A stretch of DNA of 12,012 nucleotides from Candidatus Omnitrophota bacterium (GTDB lineage: Bacteria; Omnitrophota; Omnitrophia; Omnitrophales; Abzuiibacteriaceae), in NCBI GenBank assembly GCA_016206995.1, contig JACQQN010000183.1, forward strand, positions 1 through 12,012, written 5' to 3'. Position 1 is the first letter of the stretch; each line of letters begins with the position of its first letter. Under the pieces are notes generated by a model. It did no database searches and had not been told where the DNA came from. It saw only the letters and a program-made list of their open reading frames with translations. Below are positions 9,201 to 12,012 of this stretch, in pieces. The translations under genes and the position numbers were made by a program.

Positions 9201-12012
9201 AAATGATTTATCTGAAATGAATGCAAAGCGGGAAGGGGTTGACGAAGATATCACGTATAGAATTATGGAAATCCCTTTTCGAGGAATAGGAGAGGATTCA
9301 GAGGAAAATGTACCACTGCCAGACAATGAGACAATTTTAAGATGGAATAAAAAGGGCCAGCCGAGACACATGGACAAGCTCTTTGGTTTAGTTGCATCAT
9401 CAACCCAATCAATCGGTAATGTGGGCGACAGCGGTGGTCATCGTACCAAGGATTTGAAATGGTATGAAGTTGCAACCATCAAAGAATTGATTCGCGCATT
9501 AAGAGATATGGGCGTGCCTCGAAATTCTCTAGATCAGGTACGCGTGGCTTTGCAGCACTTGCCATTAGCTGTGGATGAAAAACTTGAAATCAAAGGCTTA
9601 AGTAAAGGTGGAAGTTCTGGAAAATTTATGGTGAAGGTACAGCGAAGTAATAAAGATTCGACATGGGACGTGCAGTTGATGGGGGCAACAAGGAATGTTT
9701 TGAACCGATGGCACTTAACGCTCAATGATCAGCCGCCCGAAGTTGTTCGCGCCGAGCTGAGATCGCTCCCGATCAGGCCGACCACTGCACCGACTTACAT
9801 TGAAGCAATAGCAAGGGCCGAACTGCGAAGTGAAAGCCTGCCATTGCAGACTGATGATTCAGGAAGATTTTTCCTTTCAGACAAGGTGCTTTTCGCTACT
9901 GTTCGTGAATTGCTTGAGAGAAAAAAAGCAGATGGCCTTCGAAGAAACGAAGCTAATTCTAAAGCAACGCCCTACGTTCATTTCCCATATATTTTGGTAG
10001 GAGATGTAGCAAGAGCATTAGGAATCCAAGAGCGTGTGGTGATTTATTATTTGAAGCATCATCAAAAAAAACCGGAAGATTTCGGCATGTATCAAAGCCG
10101 AAAAGTTCTAACACAGGAGCGTGTTCGCTGGGCTGCTACAGAAATCCGAAAGCTAAAGGAAGAAAGAATTACCCATTTATCTCAACGCGAGAAACGAAAA
10201 AGACATGGAGTGCCCATTACTGTTTGGCCCGCTGAAGTAGGGCAGGTATTTAGTTTGGGCGGGCGCGCCATCCAAAAAATTATTGATCGCAATCCTGTTG
10301 GTGACAATTATGGCATTGCAATCAAGGAAACAGTTGACCATGCTGAAAGAAGGAAAATTTTGAAAGAAATTATCGATCGACTTAAGACAGCGCAAGAAGA
10401 AATTATTCTTAATGACTTGGTCGAGCCTTCTGGGTTATCTATAAACGTGTTGAGACAGATGAACGCCGAGTTATTCAAAATGGGGGTTAGTCCTGGCGGC
10501 CCCGGCACGCGCGGCCTCCTCATTCGGTTTAAAGAAATGCTTAAACAGCTTTCTCTAGAGGCTAGAACAGATCTTATTTCGTTTATTCTTCAAATGCATG
10601 ATCAAACCATGATTAGCAGCTCGCAAGCCTATGCGCTTATTCACCTGATTCGTTATGTCAACACACCGTTTGATTCCTATAAAAAAATTCAAGAAATTCT
10701 AGGCGTTTCACAGCCGAGCTATATTTCGGTTATTCTACAAGGCGTTGAAAGTCAGGTGTCTCGCAGTGGCGCTTTGTATGCGATTGAAGATCAACCGGAA
10801 GTGAATGCGTATTTAACGTTCGGCATCCCAATTCCTCAAGGCTCTCTCAAGCGACTTGAGCATTTACTGATCAGCCGCAATGGGCGCATGCCAGCTTTCC
10901 GCGCGAAGCTGGATAAAAGTAAAGATGAAGACGAACCAAAGCGAGTCGAACTAAATGCTGAACAAAAGGCTCAAATCTCAATTGAAGCTTTAAAAGGTGT
11001 TACAAGGAAAGAAATTGGAAGGCGGTTTCCAAAGATTGTTGGTGATGCGCGCTTTGAACCGGTTAATGCCGCCACTATTACAACGTTTTTAAACCGCGAA
11101 GAGCACACAAGAGAAGTTCGAGGCGCAGTCCCAACCCTCTTACAAGTTCTTGAAGACGAGCAAATTTTACGCGCGCAGAGCTTTGATCCACCGGCTTTAA
11201 GTGCCTCAATTTCAAAAAACGATTCTCGATATCGAATTGCCGCCAACCGAATTATGCGCGTAATTCATTTAGAGAATCCAGCTGACATTTTGTCGACCAT
11301 CAAGAGTTTTGAACGGATTACGAAAACGCCTTTTGCAAAATTGGTCGAGGCGTTATCCAACTATATTACAGGAAAGCAATACCCATTTGACGTTAAAGCT
11401 TTGTTTTACTCTACCTTGGTTGGTGAAGGACGAATCAGCGATATAGAACTTGCCGAAGAAGTTGCTTCGTATTTCTCCAGTTACGTTATGCTGGCAACGG
11501 CCGAGCCTGTTGCTTTTATTGATTCATTGATTTACATGCTTCAACCTTCTAGATCGCACTATTATTTAGATGTAAATGAGTCTGTTCAATTTGTCGCCAA
11601 CGTCTATTTTGCTATTAAACGAAAAGACCATCAGAAAGAATATCTAGCCGCACTTTCAAGTTTAGCGCATGGTGATATTTTGGGGCTCCACAGACGACAA
11701 CCATTTGCAGCGTTCATATATCGGGAGGCTTTGAAAGTGATTTTTCCGCGCCTCAAGTTCTTATCTATGGAAGAAATTGAAAAAGCAACGAAAGCCTTAA
11801 GACGAGAAGTTATATTGGCTGATGAAGCAAAGCGCTATGACGTAAATTATATTCTTGAAAAAGTGTATGAGCGCGAACGAGAAAGAAAAAAAGCAGAGCA
11901 GCTTATTAGCGAGTTGATTAAAAAATCAAGCTTTGAAGCCATTGCAAAAAAATGGCGTATTCGCGAGCAGGATTTTAATTTGGTTAATGACGCGGTTTTT
12001 GATGCTGCATGG
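1..12012 (+). CDS. Internal part of a giant multidomain protein gene (both ends outside the window)
   Basis: Frame 1 is open from the first to the last base: 4004 codons with no stop, and neither the true start nor the true stop lies in the window. Domains in order are an unidentified helical region, an alpha/beta-hydrolase, an ABC1/UbiB-like kinase, its degenerate duplicate, a DHH/DHHA1 phosphoesterase, a second alpha/beta-hydrolase, a DUF89/ARMT1-like phosphatase, a PD-(D/E)XK nuclease-like domain, a helix-turn-helix-like array and a helical tail. Recognisable folds along most of the length show that the frame is truly translated. R-[S/A]-E-L-R-S motifs mark many seams. No membrane helix or signal peptide is seen, so a soluble location is likely for this part. 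Genes this large are known from Omnitrophota. A single protein, a processed polyprotein or an in-frame assembly artefact cannot be told apart here, though the first two are favoured because no frame break or abrupt composition change is seen. Confidence 0.93.
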   Translation, partial: MERVSDELRTLGVTDKQISQAIAKAVEAYPGRRSGPFLVPDGSQDCFYSLFSRSDGEFWFGISKGDGPDLAHGKATIDRSELRSVKTAHAVSEREGVERWVKAIARKLDRYDDPIQAWDKYLRWVLMYLVGMTESSNESVQAKMLGQPELDLEHLKAPELIGSQQLEEIGNQLRTYWNKRGWNESAGRIDLWISSLGDYGVGFVPVGDFDQIEERIDFLTHGGSFEGRLLVEWVKGVGLVSHLRYYGPHIEKEGVRPVDNELLVKTVREFIPKVLVLSRIHEFKLPPPTANYQGKRPKFTFRDLMLWGLSVMLDPTIHDMRFGLIAEEGNGYHTPLFAREFWPKGATQSIPDHLLRMFTDLYHVDSKGKPTSQSISREEIEELLAEVLVKSETNQNGRSWFINRGLRPPRTLVAQTLLMYGLTYNPFSGSIIHDILKSPERAFRDPFLMLALPDRELSKSARERLKQYRTRLNSKSTRERFDALYPNPAKFQQEVFLGWKPFQKVFPGLRARMERMRSELRAEKRKLIGSAARLSEVELRKFSTIWQSAPKKLRKLFPETTDLDKIATGGKLPEDKSRLAHLFALKEAYHHVYPRASGPNSTPPLEGAEPITLPVKSGRLMTGWLLEASDKKETKHPTVVLMAPWGLESRWLVRAVQALRSELPPSFNFLLLNHYAHGESNERFNSAGILESEDLPSAMEEFSKREGVDRTKLIAVGFSYGAIAFSLAQAKANSPIFSGIAPIGMPSFYVSAVRNFFKTFILSFYRLSRPDPKTLPDMRTALEEGEDYFVEAFIKILTDGLARRGVTFPDHDQLQAEIIDGLKRAPFFFALEDDEGVVDKTQRDFFERELTKANHPAFSVYKGKHNRILEGPDRERLIADLVRFIQAATRSELRIKNTQEPFEIDFKRWFEPYDGQPDWQKDRRRLLKKLFYETSLLREVVFHHFPSKTFADIEKLSFLRKLGEGDHRQTFSLKLELKDGSEINLAMKLSKGTSLKKRLHQAVGMRTRRVSNLTTAGFGVWELENGDTVFLRQFREGETFVDFFPKHPQETNDRVAVKVFRRLLQIWEATGSIITDPHIGNIGIFWNEDIEDWDASILDLGFMVVKPDLLPKFQRNGRVQFLDKDGESVADIYQPVDINQLVRYFIEKFSEPANQMDDHNPDGHLVYFRFSFKLITQAILEHFPPHEAFQYLDQLADQSASRRAEIEHALTELGVDRERLLGASSVLGVDFGERGVEDAKRQAVLQQFFQTSPALRSVLFQRNRSASVQDIKGVRFVQKILSEPMWDWYQLELLLHDGKPPIPFTMRLDRRDYPEGRLRNAIDLKTRKLARMRVRPFGVWELDDKSTALLIEYEPAARFSDFVNQFDEETTKQVALQLFKHLFSIWIATGSVPMDLSQDQVEVFRDPKTNEWDIFITDLGGMAVKKGLTPEFIGNGRVVLNNQDGQEVSNAYQAIPIGEWMQTFLKRFDMVGIKDVLKAIHEHFPPEQADEYQKQIETQTSQPSQGLTTPFVNQKLFHFSIDKIDEQLISRISPEDDMIIVHDNDGDGIASAELLKAMLLTIKKTSADHIHLVIGRNPGVQKIIQQFEITHGASRIFVIFTDLGGALSTYEQEVPREIREKVTSVISIDHHHSNGKPTGGLDVHPRRTWQTSVKADLFPSAVMSFYIALELIRRYQGEQAATVFFEKYLPFAVLALRHDAALNDGLGEWNQLVERAQEFGYPIRQYLELLVELLQLDASLELKENLYEFWLGLIGKSLTQASTDWDVHRAYQSAAISLKRRLSLYEGDLNQVSNLVEILKPRIIDENQSGDDAIVTVVTQDDLHGLKLTHGIPRVRFRLSRELNSRFEELEDPKPPAIFVLEQDSQNPNQYHARFRAIRDRVEVHEVAKQLNLGAGNRRFANGFVVLGRTINPYTNQPYQSISELIDAFHRKIAELGASPVFHRAKRAREFMSNEEVRTRARVIHERTGVDPFIALRFAAGDGMPGARGSEWARQDERERLQEPEKWLGQNFPELPEIHSEEIGTGNEPSLVLIHGMDQNMETWRRHVTNALSKNHRLILVDLRGHGKSPWLGMGEQEEIRPLQYQIDLLAADIKRMLDRRGEKQVTVVGHSLGGRVALSFAAQFPEMVNGIFVEDMGFKRASQGERADRIIRNAERLKQEFGSQPTFDEKESAQRFVNQFVAVRLGRKDDERFIDEAFPKVMTRLPAGEYQSVFHPAIGYLVNYFSWRSVDMTDALLLARYFGIPLKVIAAESQNFIRLPFGAREAKHLEIHYPKTQVVYVPETGHSIHRDRPEEFIRLVEEFLAENTNRSSPHKTIGFGGRAVLAYDRSKGGSDFFADREKSRAVLEPIGLKPGSPEQTEALVSKIWLLLKLYEEDTPLIDRHSKSIHWENIPPILRQELKRMVSEPRLHELTPAIIEFNEKVEKSSARSELRSVIPPARLNSDKGPDGKQTWPQEVIARYAKSQIQDLIRDNQFSPDSKEYQKLIQLRNEMLNGSSIQLLPEDGTPGHHEWNLRMKPYVQGGWFGDIPFGLSESYFYRRVLHATGFFDPDQIGYRRDPYATQKSLEMTDVLQTFPAQIQAIDELTDGKSKREAQAITLSYIFDGILSGNKFDLTLSISKGIQLLRDEREKLIEFILSKPKQQIDLVIDNTGNELLYELFLAAYLLNEGFAEQVRIHAKPHPYFMSDSTLTDTLETIEKLKTHSDQTLSRLGHSLDAWLREGKLQFWANDFWTTGRAFSKMPEILLEAFESSGLVIFVGDLNYRRLIGERHWPIEDTFQSRVAYFSAPLVALRMIKFDLAVGLPPNVVAALNQKNPRWWHEGTHGLIQAGNLPTEFSRSELRYLESIPLHQSKRTSVLGDSGAALLASNSNKVAKRTVGPQAAPNELAPRAELRSGTFQERFVKLIWNGVGAFGKRRMNHAKRLIAKFAKVPGMGRLLSRLYYAFYELKDMPRVDDILAELVVAEYLESFVGAQVIGLDIVGMQEVDVVLQVRGSEGQDNLWKEGIYLVEIKRARQGKGKVTVEKSLSDQIPKYKKLAENLRKKGVNVKGIVLAVIGRGFERVVLNDLSEMNAKREGVDEDITYRIMEIPFRGIGEDSEENVPLPDNETILRWNKKGQPRHMDKLFGLVASSTQSIGNVGDSGGHRTKDLKWYEVATIKELIRALRDMGVPRNSLDQVRVALQHLPLAVDEKLEIKGLSKGGSSGKFMVKVQRSNKDSTWDVQLMGATRNVLNRWHLTLNDQPPEVVRAELRSLPIRPTTAPTYIEAIARAELRSESLPLQTDDSGRFFLSDKVLFATVRELLERKKADGLRRNEANSKATPYVHFPYILVGDVARALGIQERVVIYYLKHHQKKPEDFGMYQSRKVLTQERVRWAATEIRKLKEERITHLSQREKRKRHGVPITVWPAEVGQVFSLGGRAIQKIIDRNPVGDNYGIAIKETVDHAERRKILKEIIDRLKTAQEEIILNDLVEPSGLSINVLRQMNAELFKMGVSPGGPGTRGLLIRFKEMLKQLSLEARTDLISFILQMHDQTMISSSQAYALIHLIRYVNTPFDSYKKIQEILGVSQPSYISVILQGVESQVSRSGALYAIEDQPEVNAYLTFGIPIPQGSLKRLEHLLISRNGRMPAFRAKLDKSKDEDEPKRVELNAEQKAQISIEALKGVTRKEIGRRFPKIVGDARFEPVNAATITTFLNREEHTREVRGAVPTLLQVLEDEQILRAQSFDPPALSASISKNDSRYRIAANRIMRVIHLENPADILSTIKSFERITKTPFAKLVEALSNYITGKQYPFDVKALFYSTLVGEGRISDIELAEEVASYFSSYVMLATAEPVAFIDSLIYMLQPSRSHYYLDVNESVQFVANVYFAIKRKDHQKEYLAALSSLAHGDILGLHRRQPFAAFIYREALKVIFPRLKFLSMEEIEKATKALRREVILADEAKRYDVNYILEKVYERERERKKAEQLISELIKKSSFEAIAKKWRIREQDFNLVNDAVFDAAW
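235..252 (+). repeat. RSELRS junction motif, copy 1
   Basis: Residues 79-84 read R-S-E-L-R-S. The first 17 bases, cgttctgaattgcggag, are identical to those of the copy at 7291, more than 7 kb away. The motif separates the left-edge fragment from the long unidentified region. Confidence 0.65.
253..1800 (+). other. Long unrecognised helical region
   Basis: Residues 85-600 match no family I can name. The segment is rich in Trp, Tyr, Arg and amphipathic helices, for example around 97-135 (with YLRWVLMYLVGM) and 370-395. Between them is a more mixed part (about 181-350) with several Gly/Asp turns. Residues 460-550 are strongly basic and helical and include RSELRA at 517-522, a possible weak junction copy, so the region may hold two modules split near 520. 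No hydrophobic stretch is long enough for a membrane helix, and no catalytic signature is visible. It precedes the first alpha/beta-hydrolase and could be a lid, scaffold or interaction module. Its function is unknown. Confidence 0.5.
1813..2667 (+). other. Alpha/beta-hydrolase domain 1
   Basis: Residues 605-889 form an alpha/beta-hydrolase. Strand PTVVLMAPWG (637-646) supplies the oxyanion-hole region, and FNFLLLNHYAHGES (667-680) is the next strand with its turn. LIAVGFSYGA (713-722) is the nucleophile elbow GxSxG, with Ser719 as nucleophile. LEDDEGVVD (831-839) follows a beta strand and probably holds the acid. KGKHNRILEG (862-871), just before the last helix, supplies His865. The full triad seems present, so an esterase, lipase or peptidase-like activity is plausible; the substrate is unknown. 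The domain has a roughly 90-residue insert after the elbow (about 745-820), probably a cap. An RSELR motif starts directly after the last helix, so the boundary is sharp. It is clearly different from the second hydrolase downstream and is not a recent duplicate of it. Confidence 0.75.
2668..2685 (+). repeat. RSELR junction motif, copy 2
   Basis: Residues 890-895 read R-S-E-L-R-I, immediately after the final helix of hydrolase 1 and before the kinase-like module. Its codons (cga agc gag ttg cga ata) differ from those of copy 1. Confidence 0.55.
2788..3600 (+). other. ABC1/UbiB-like kinase-fold domain, apparently catalytically complete
   Basis: Residues 930-1200 show an atypical kinase fold. 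LGEGDHRQTF (962-971) resembles a glycine-rich loop. INLAMKL (983-989) supplies the ATP-contacting Lys988. ITDPHIGNIGIF (1074-1085) matches the DPHPGN catalytic loop of the ABC1/UbiB/ADCK family, with Asp1076 and Asn1081. ILDLGF (1097-1102) is the DFG-like metal motif, with Asp1099. ABC1 and related APH-like proteins bind ATP and act as small-molecule or lipid-pathway kinases or ATPases; the substrate here cannot be inferred. The C-terminal helical part ends with an EHFPP motif (1181-1185). Bacterial UbiB proteins usually carry C-terminal membrane helices, and none is present here. A diverged second copy follows directly. An aminoglycoside-phosphotransferase-like assignment is the main alternative. 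Confidence 0.68.
3721..4488 (+). other. Degenerate second kinase-fold copy (pseudokinase)
   Basis: Residues 1241-1496 are a tandem duplicate of the preceding domain. By hand alignment, residues 1337-1392 share 23 of 56 positions with 1018-1073 (FGVWEL at the start, ATGS at the end). A second ungapped block from 1416 shares 22 of 53 with that from 1097. EHFPP also recurs at the C-terminal end (1482-1486). The catalytic parts have decayed. The glycine loop reads LSEPMWDWYQ, the Lys is replaced by Arg1307, and the DPHxGN loop is replaced by VPMDLSQDQV. Only the DLG motif (Asp1418) survives. Loss of these residues predicts no phosphotransfer. By analogy with other kinase and pseudokinase tandems it may bind nucleotide or regulate copy 1. 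That role is inferred from the sequence alone. Confidence 0.72.
4543..5796 (+). other. DHH/DHHA1-type phosphoesterase domain
   Basis: Residues 1515-1932 contain the DHH superfamily motifs in order. Motif I is IIVHDNDGDGIASAELL (1539-1555), with Asp1543, Asp1545 and Asp1547. Motif II is IFVIFTDLGG (1596-1605), with Asp1602. The name motif is SIDHHHSNG (1627-1635), with Asp1629, His1630 and His1631. Motif IV is AVLALRHDAALND (1692-1704), with Asp1699. A DHHA1-like C-terminal lobe ends in LGAGNRRFANGF (1893-1904), which corresponds to the GGGHxxAAGF substrate-binding motif of RecJ and NrnA-type enzymes but with Asn where His is usual. Family members are Mn-dependent exonucleases, nanoRNases, cyclic-dinucleotide phosphodiesterases or pyrophosphatases. 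The core metal ligands look intact, so hydrolysis is plausible; the altered DHHA1 motif may mean a different substrate. The domain follows the kinase pair after a short Ser/Gln/Thr-rich linker (1496-1512). Confidence 0.8.
5818..6060 (+). other. Charged linker between the DHH domain and hydrolase 2
   Basis: Residues 1940-2020 are Arg/Glu-rich and mostly helical, with a Gly-rich turn in the middle (AAGDGMPGARG, 1979-1989). No family is recognised. It lies between two clear enzyme domains and most likely acts as a spacer. No RSELRS motif occurs at this seam, unlike most others. Confidence 0.4.
6064..6918 (+). other. Alpha/beta-hydrolase domain 2 (YbfF-like esterase type)
   Basis: Residues 2022-2306 form a textbook alpha/beta-hydrolase. 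LVLIHGMDQNMETW (2031-2044) carries the oxyanion-hole HG. LILVDLRGHGKSPW (2058-2071) is the next strand and turn. TVVGHSLGGRVAL (2107-2119) is the nucleophile elbow with Ser2112. GIFVEDMGFK (2131-2140) places Asp2136 exactly 24 residues after the Ser, the spacing I recall for the YbfF-type triad. VPETGHSIHRDRPEEF (2282-2297) gives His2287. The position after the later strand, where other subfamilies put their acid, reads AAESQNF, which also fits the YbfF arrangement. A complete triad predicts an active esterase or thioesterase-like hydrolase; the natural substrate is unknown. Length (about 285 residues) is normal, so the domain looks like a complete enzyme fused into the giant chain. Confidence 0.85.
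6943..7290 (+). other. Unrecognised helical spacer after hydrolase 2
   Basis: Residues 2315-2430 begin with a Gly-rich stretch (TIGFGGRAVLAYD, 2317-2329) and continue as amphipathic helices (about 2358-2378 and 2393-2426). No family or catalytic motif is recognised. The segment ends directly at the RSELRS motif at 2431, which suggests it belongs with hydrolase 2 rather than with the DUF89 module that follows. Confidence 0.4.
7291..7308 (+). repeat. RSELRS junction motif, copy 3
   Basis: Residues 2431-2436 read R-S-E-L-R-S. The first 17 bases are identical to those of copy 1 at 235. It lies between the hydrolase 2 module and the DUF89 module. Confidence 0.7.
7363..8505 (+). other. DUF89/ARMT1-like metal-dependent damage-control phosphatase domain
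   Basis: Residues 2455-2835 match the DUF89 family, whose members are Mn/Co/Ni-dependent phosphatases thought to clear harmful phosphometabolites (human ARMT1 and yeast relatives act on sugar phosphates such as fructose 1-phosphate). The helical N-terminal part has WFGDIPFGLSESYFYRRV (2526-2543), like the conserved E-x-Y-x-YRR segment. IDLVIDNTGNELLYELFLAA (2646-2665) is the hallmark DNxGxE motif with Asp2651 and Asn2652. PYFMSDSTLTD (2684-2694) gives Asp2689, 38 residues later, the spacing I recall in ARMT1. IFVGDLNYRRL (2758-2768) and LRMIKFDLAVGL (2794-2805) correspond to the KGDxNYRKL and RTxK motifs. The usual Lys before GD is Val2760, which may alter substrate binding. Length is near the family norm (roughly 400 residues). 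The domain is normally a stand-alone cytosolic enzyme, so finding it inside a giant chain is unusual. Confidence 0.87.
8518..8535 (+). repeat. RSELR junction motif, copy 4
   Basis: Residues 2840-2845 read R-S-E-L-R-Y, directly after the last DUF89 helix. It is followed by a low-complexity linker (2855-2891) that contains the inverted repeat at 8598-8634 and ends with a further motif copy. Confidence 0.55.
8583..8641 (+). repeat. Nested inverted repeat inside the coding sequence
   Basis: A perfect 10-bp inverted repeat, cctcttagct (8598-8607) and agctaagagg (8625-8634), surrounds a 17-base loop. Outside it, cgacag (8583-8588) pairs with ctgtcg (8636-8641). The DNA lies in the interdomain linker between the DUF89 and nuclease modules and is translated as part of it (from about GDSGAALLASNSNK). 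A 10-bp perfect palindrome, ttggcgccaa (8665-8674), follows shortly after and abuts the RAELRS motif. There is no T-tract and the frame stays open, so it is not a terminator. Confidence 0.7.
8674..8691 (+). repeat. RAELRS junction motif, copy 5
   Basis: Residues 2892-2897 read R-A-E-L-R-S, with codons agg gcc gag ctg agg agt. The motif is preceded by Pro/Ala-rich linker and followed by the nuclease-like domain. Confidence 0.65.
8698..9285 (+). other. PD-(D/E)XK nuclease-like domain
   Basis: Residues 2900-3095 carry the pattern of the restriction-endonuclease-like fold. A basic N-terminal helix region (2900-2945) leads into a Glu-bearing helix, LAELVVAEYLESFVG (2960-2974). GMQEVDVVLQV (2984-2994) supplies the metal-binding Asp2989. 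IYLVEIKRA (3008-3016) gives the E-x-K pair Glu3012 and Lys3014. The helix LSDQIPKYKKLAENL (3029-3043) follows, then the strand VKGIVLAVIG (3050-3059). Helix, D, ExK, helix and strand in that order are what is seen in many nucleases of this superfamily, including Holliday-junction resolvase-like and toxin-type nucleases. I infer metal-dependent cleavage of nucleic acid; the target is unknown. The flanking region is more AT-rich and basic than the rest. A non-catalytic relative is possible, but the key residues are present. Confidence 0.66.
9298..9744 (+). other. Unrecognised module after the nuclease
   Basis: Residues 3100-3248 start with an acidic linker. A helical unit follows (3150-3188, with YEVATIKELIRALRDMGVP) and then a basic, probably beta-rich part (3196-3243) with GGSSGKFMVKVQ and STWDVQLMG. 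The segment begins near VGDSGG (3141-3146), whose 11 bases ggcgacagcgg also occur at 8581-8591 in the linker before the nuclease. It ends at the next RAELRS motif. I do not recognise a family; as it directly follows the nuclease it could help target nucleic acid. Confidence 0.4.
9748..9765 (+). repeat. RAELRS junction motif, copy 6
   Basis: Residues 3250-3255 read R-A-E-L-R-S, with codons cgc gcc gag ctg aga tcg. A second copy follows after only 16 intervening residues, so this seam carries a tandem pair. Confidence 0.65.
9814..9831 (+). repeat. RAELRS junction motif, copy 7
   Basis: Residues 3272-3277 read R-A-E-L-R-S, with codons agg gcc gaa ctg cga agt. It is close in DNA to copy 5 at 8674, with which it shares the caagggccga start. 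It precedes the helix-turn-helix-like array. Confidence 0.65.
9850..11100 (+). other. Array of helix-turn-helix-like units
   Basis: Residues 3284-3700 contain at least four, perhaps five, segments that look like helix-turn-helix or winged-helix recognition units: VGDVARALGIQERVVIYYLK (3333-3352), WPAEVGQVFSLGGRAIQKII (3409-3428), NDLVEPSGLSINVLRQMNAE (3471-3490), YKKIQEILGVSQPSYISVIL (3560-3579), and a looser one at 3668-3699 (TRKEIGRRF, then AATITTFLNRE after an insert). Spacing is about 75, 60, 90 and 110 residues, with basic helices between them (for example 3385-3402, KLKEERITHLSQREKRKR). Small/Ala residues and a Gly at the turn fit HTH packing. I infer DNA or RNA binding, perhaps serving the nuclease upstream; no exact family is recognised. 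Plain helical repeats are the alternative. Confidence 0.45.
11101..12012 (+). other. All-helical region running off the right edge
   Basis: Residues 3701-4004 are almost entirely predicted amphipathic helix. A charged, probably coiled-coil helix (about 3945-3974, with VYERERERKKAEQLISELI) comes near the end, followed by another HTH-like unit (SFEAIAKKWRIREQDFNLV, 3978-3996). Mid-region segments such as ISDIELAEEVASYFSSYVML (3812-3831) resemble degenerate units of the same array, so this may be a continuation of the preceding repeats. No catalytic motif or membrane helix is visible. The reading frame continues past the window. Confidence 0.4.

Overview
The window is one uninterrupted plus-strand reading frame. 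Reading from base 1, I translated all 4004 codons by hand and met no TAA, TAG or TGA, and the frame is open at both edges. This is therefore an internal slice of a giant gene. No stop, start, promoter, terminator, RNA gene or intergenic gap is visible. All other open frames on either strand are short and look like shadows.

Layout by residue of the visible protein: 1-78, tail of an unidentified module; 85-600, a long unrecognised, mostly helical region; 605-889, an alpha/beta-hydrolase (S719, H865); 930-1200, an ABC1/UbiB-like kinase fold with DPHxGN and DLG motifs; 1240-1496, a second diverged copy of that kinase that has lost its catalytic residues; 1515-1932, a DHH/DHHA1 phosphoesterase; 2022-2306, a second alpha/beta-hydrolase of the YbfF-like esterase type (S2112, D2136, H2287); 2315-2430, a helical spacer; 2455-2835, a DUF89/ARMT1-type metal-dependent damage-control phosphatase; 2900-3095, a PD-(D/E)XK nuclease-like domain; 3100-3248, unknown; 3280-3700, a run of helix-turn-helix-like units; 3700-4004, an all-helical unrecognised region.

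A short motif of the form R-[S/A]-E-L-R-S recurs about seven times, nearly always at the seam between two domains. Some copies are almost identical at the DNA level, which suggests a dispersed in-frame element or a shared linker or processing signal.

The organism is most likely a bacterium of the Omnitrophota (former OP3) or a similar ultra-small, predatory or host-dependent lineage. This rests on what is known of giant genes in that phylum and on my recollection that RAELRS/RSELRS-type motifs are common in its proteins. It is an inference, not a database result. GC content looks moderate, around the mid-40s by eye.

No signal peptide, long hydrophobic helix, surface-adhesion repeat or secretion signal is visible in this slice. 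As seen here, the protein is a string of soluble enzymes (two hydrolases, a kinase and pseudokinase pair, a DHH phosphoesterase, a DUF89 phosphatase, a nuclease) followed by putative nucleic-acid-binding repeats. How the parts work together is unknown. The main possibilities are a processed polyprotein, a giant multi-enzyme scaffold, or a giant effector.
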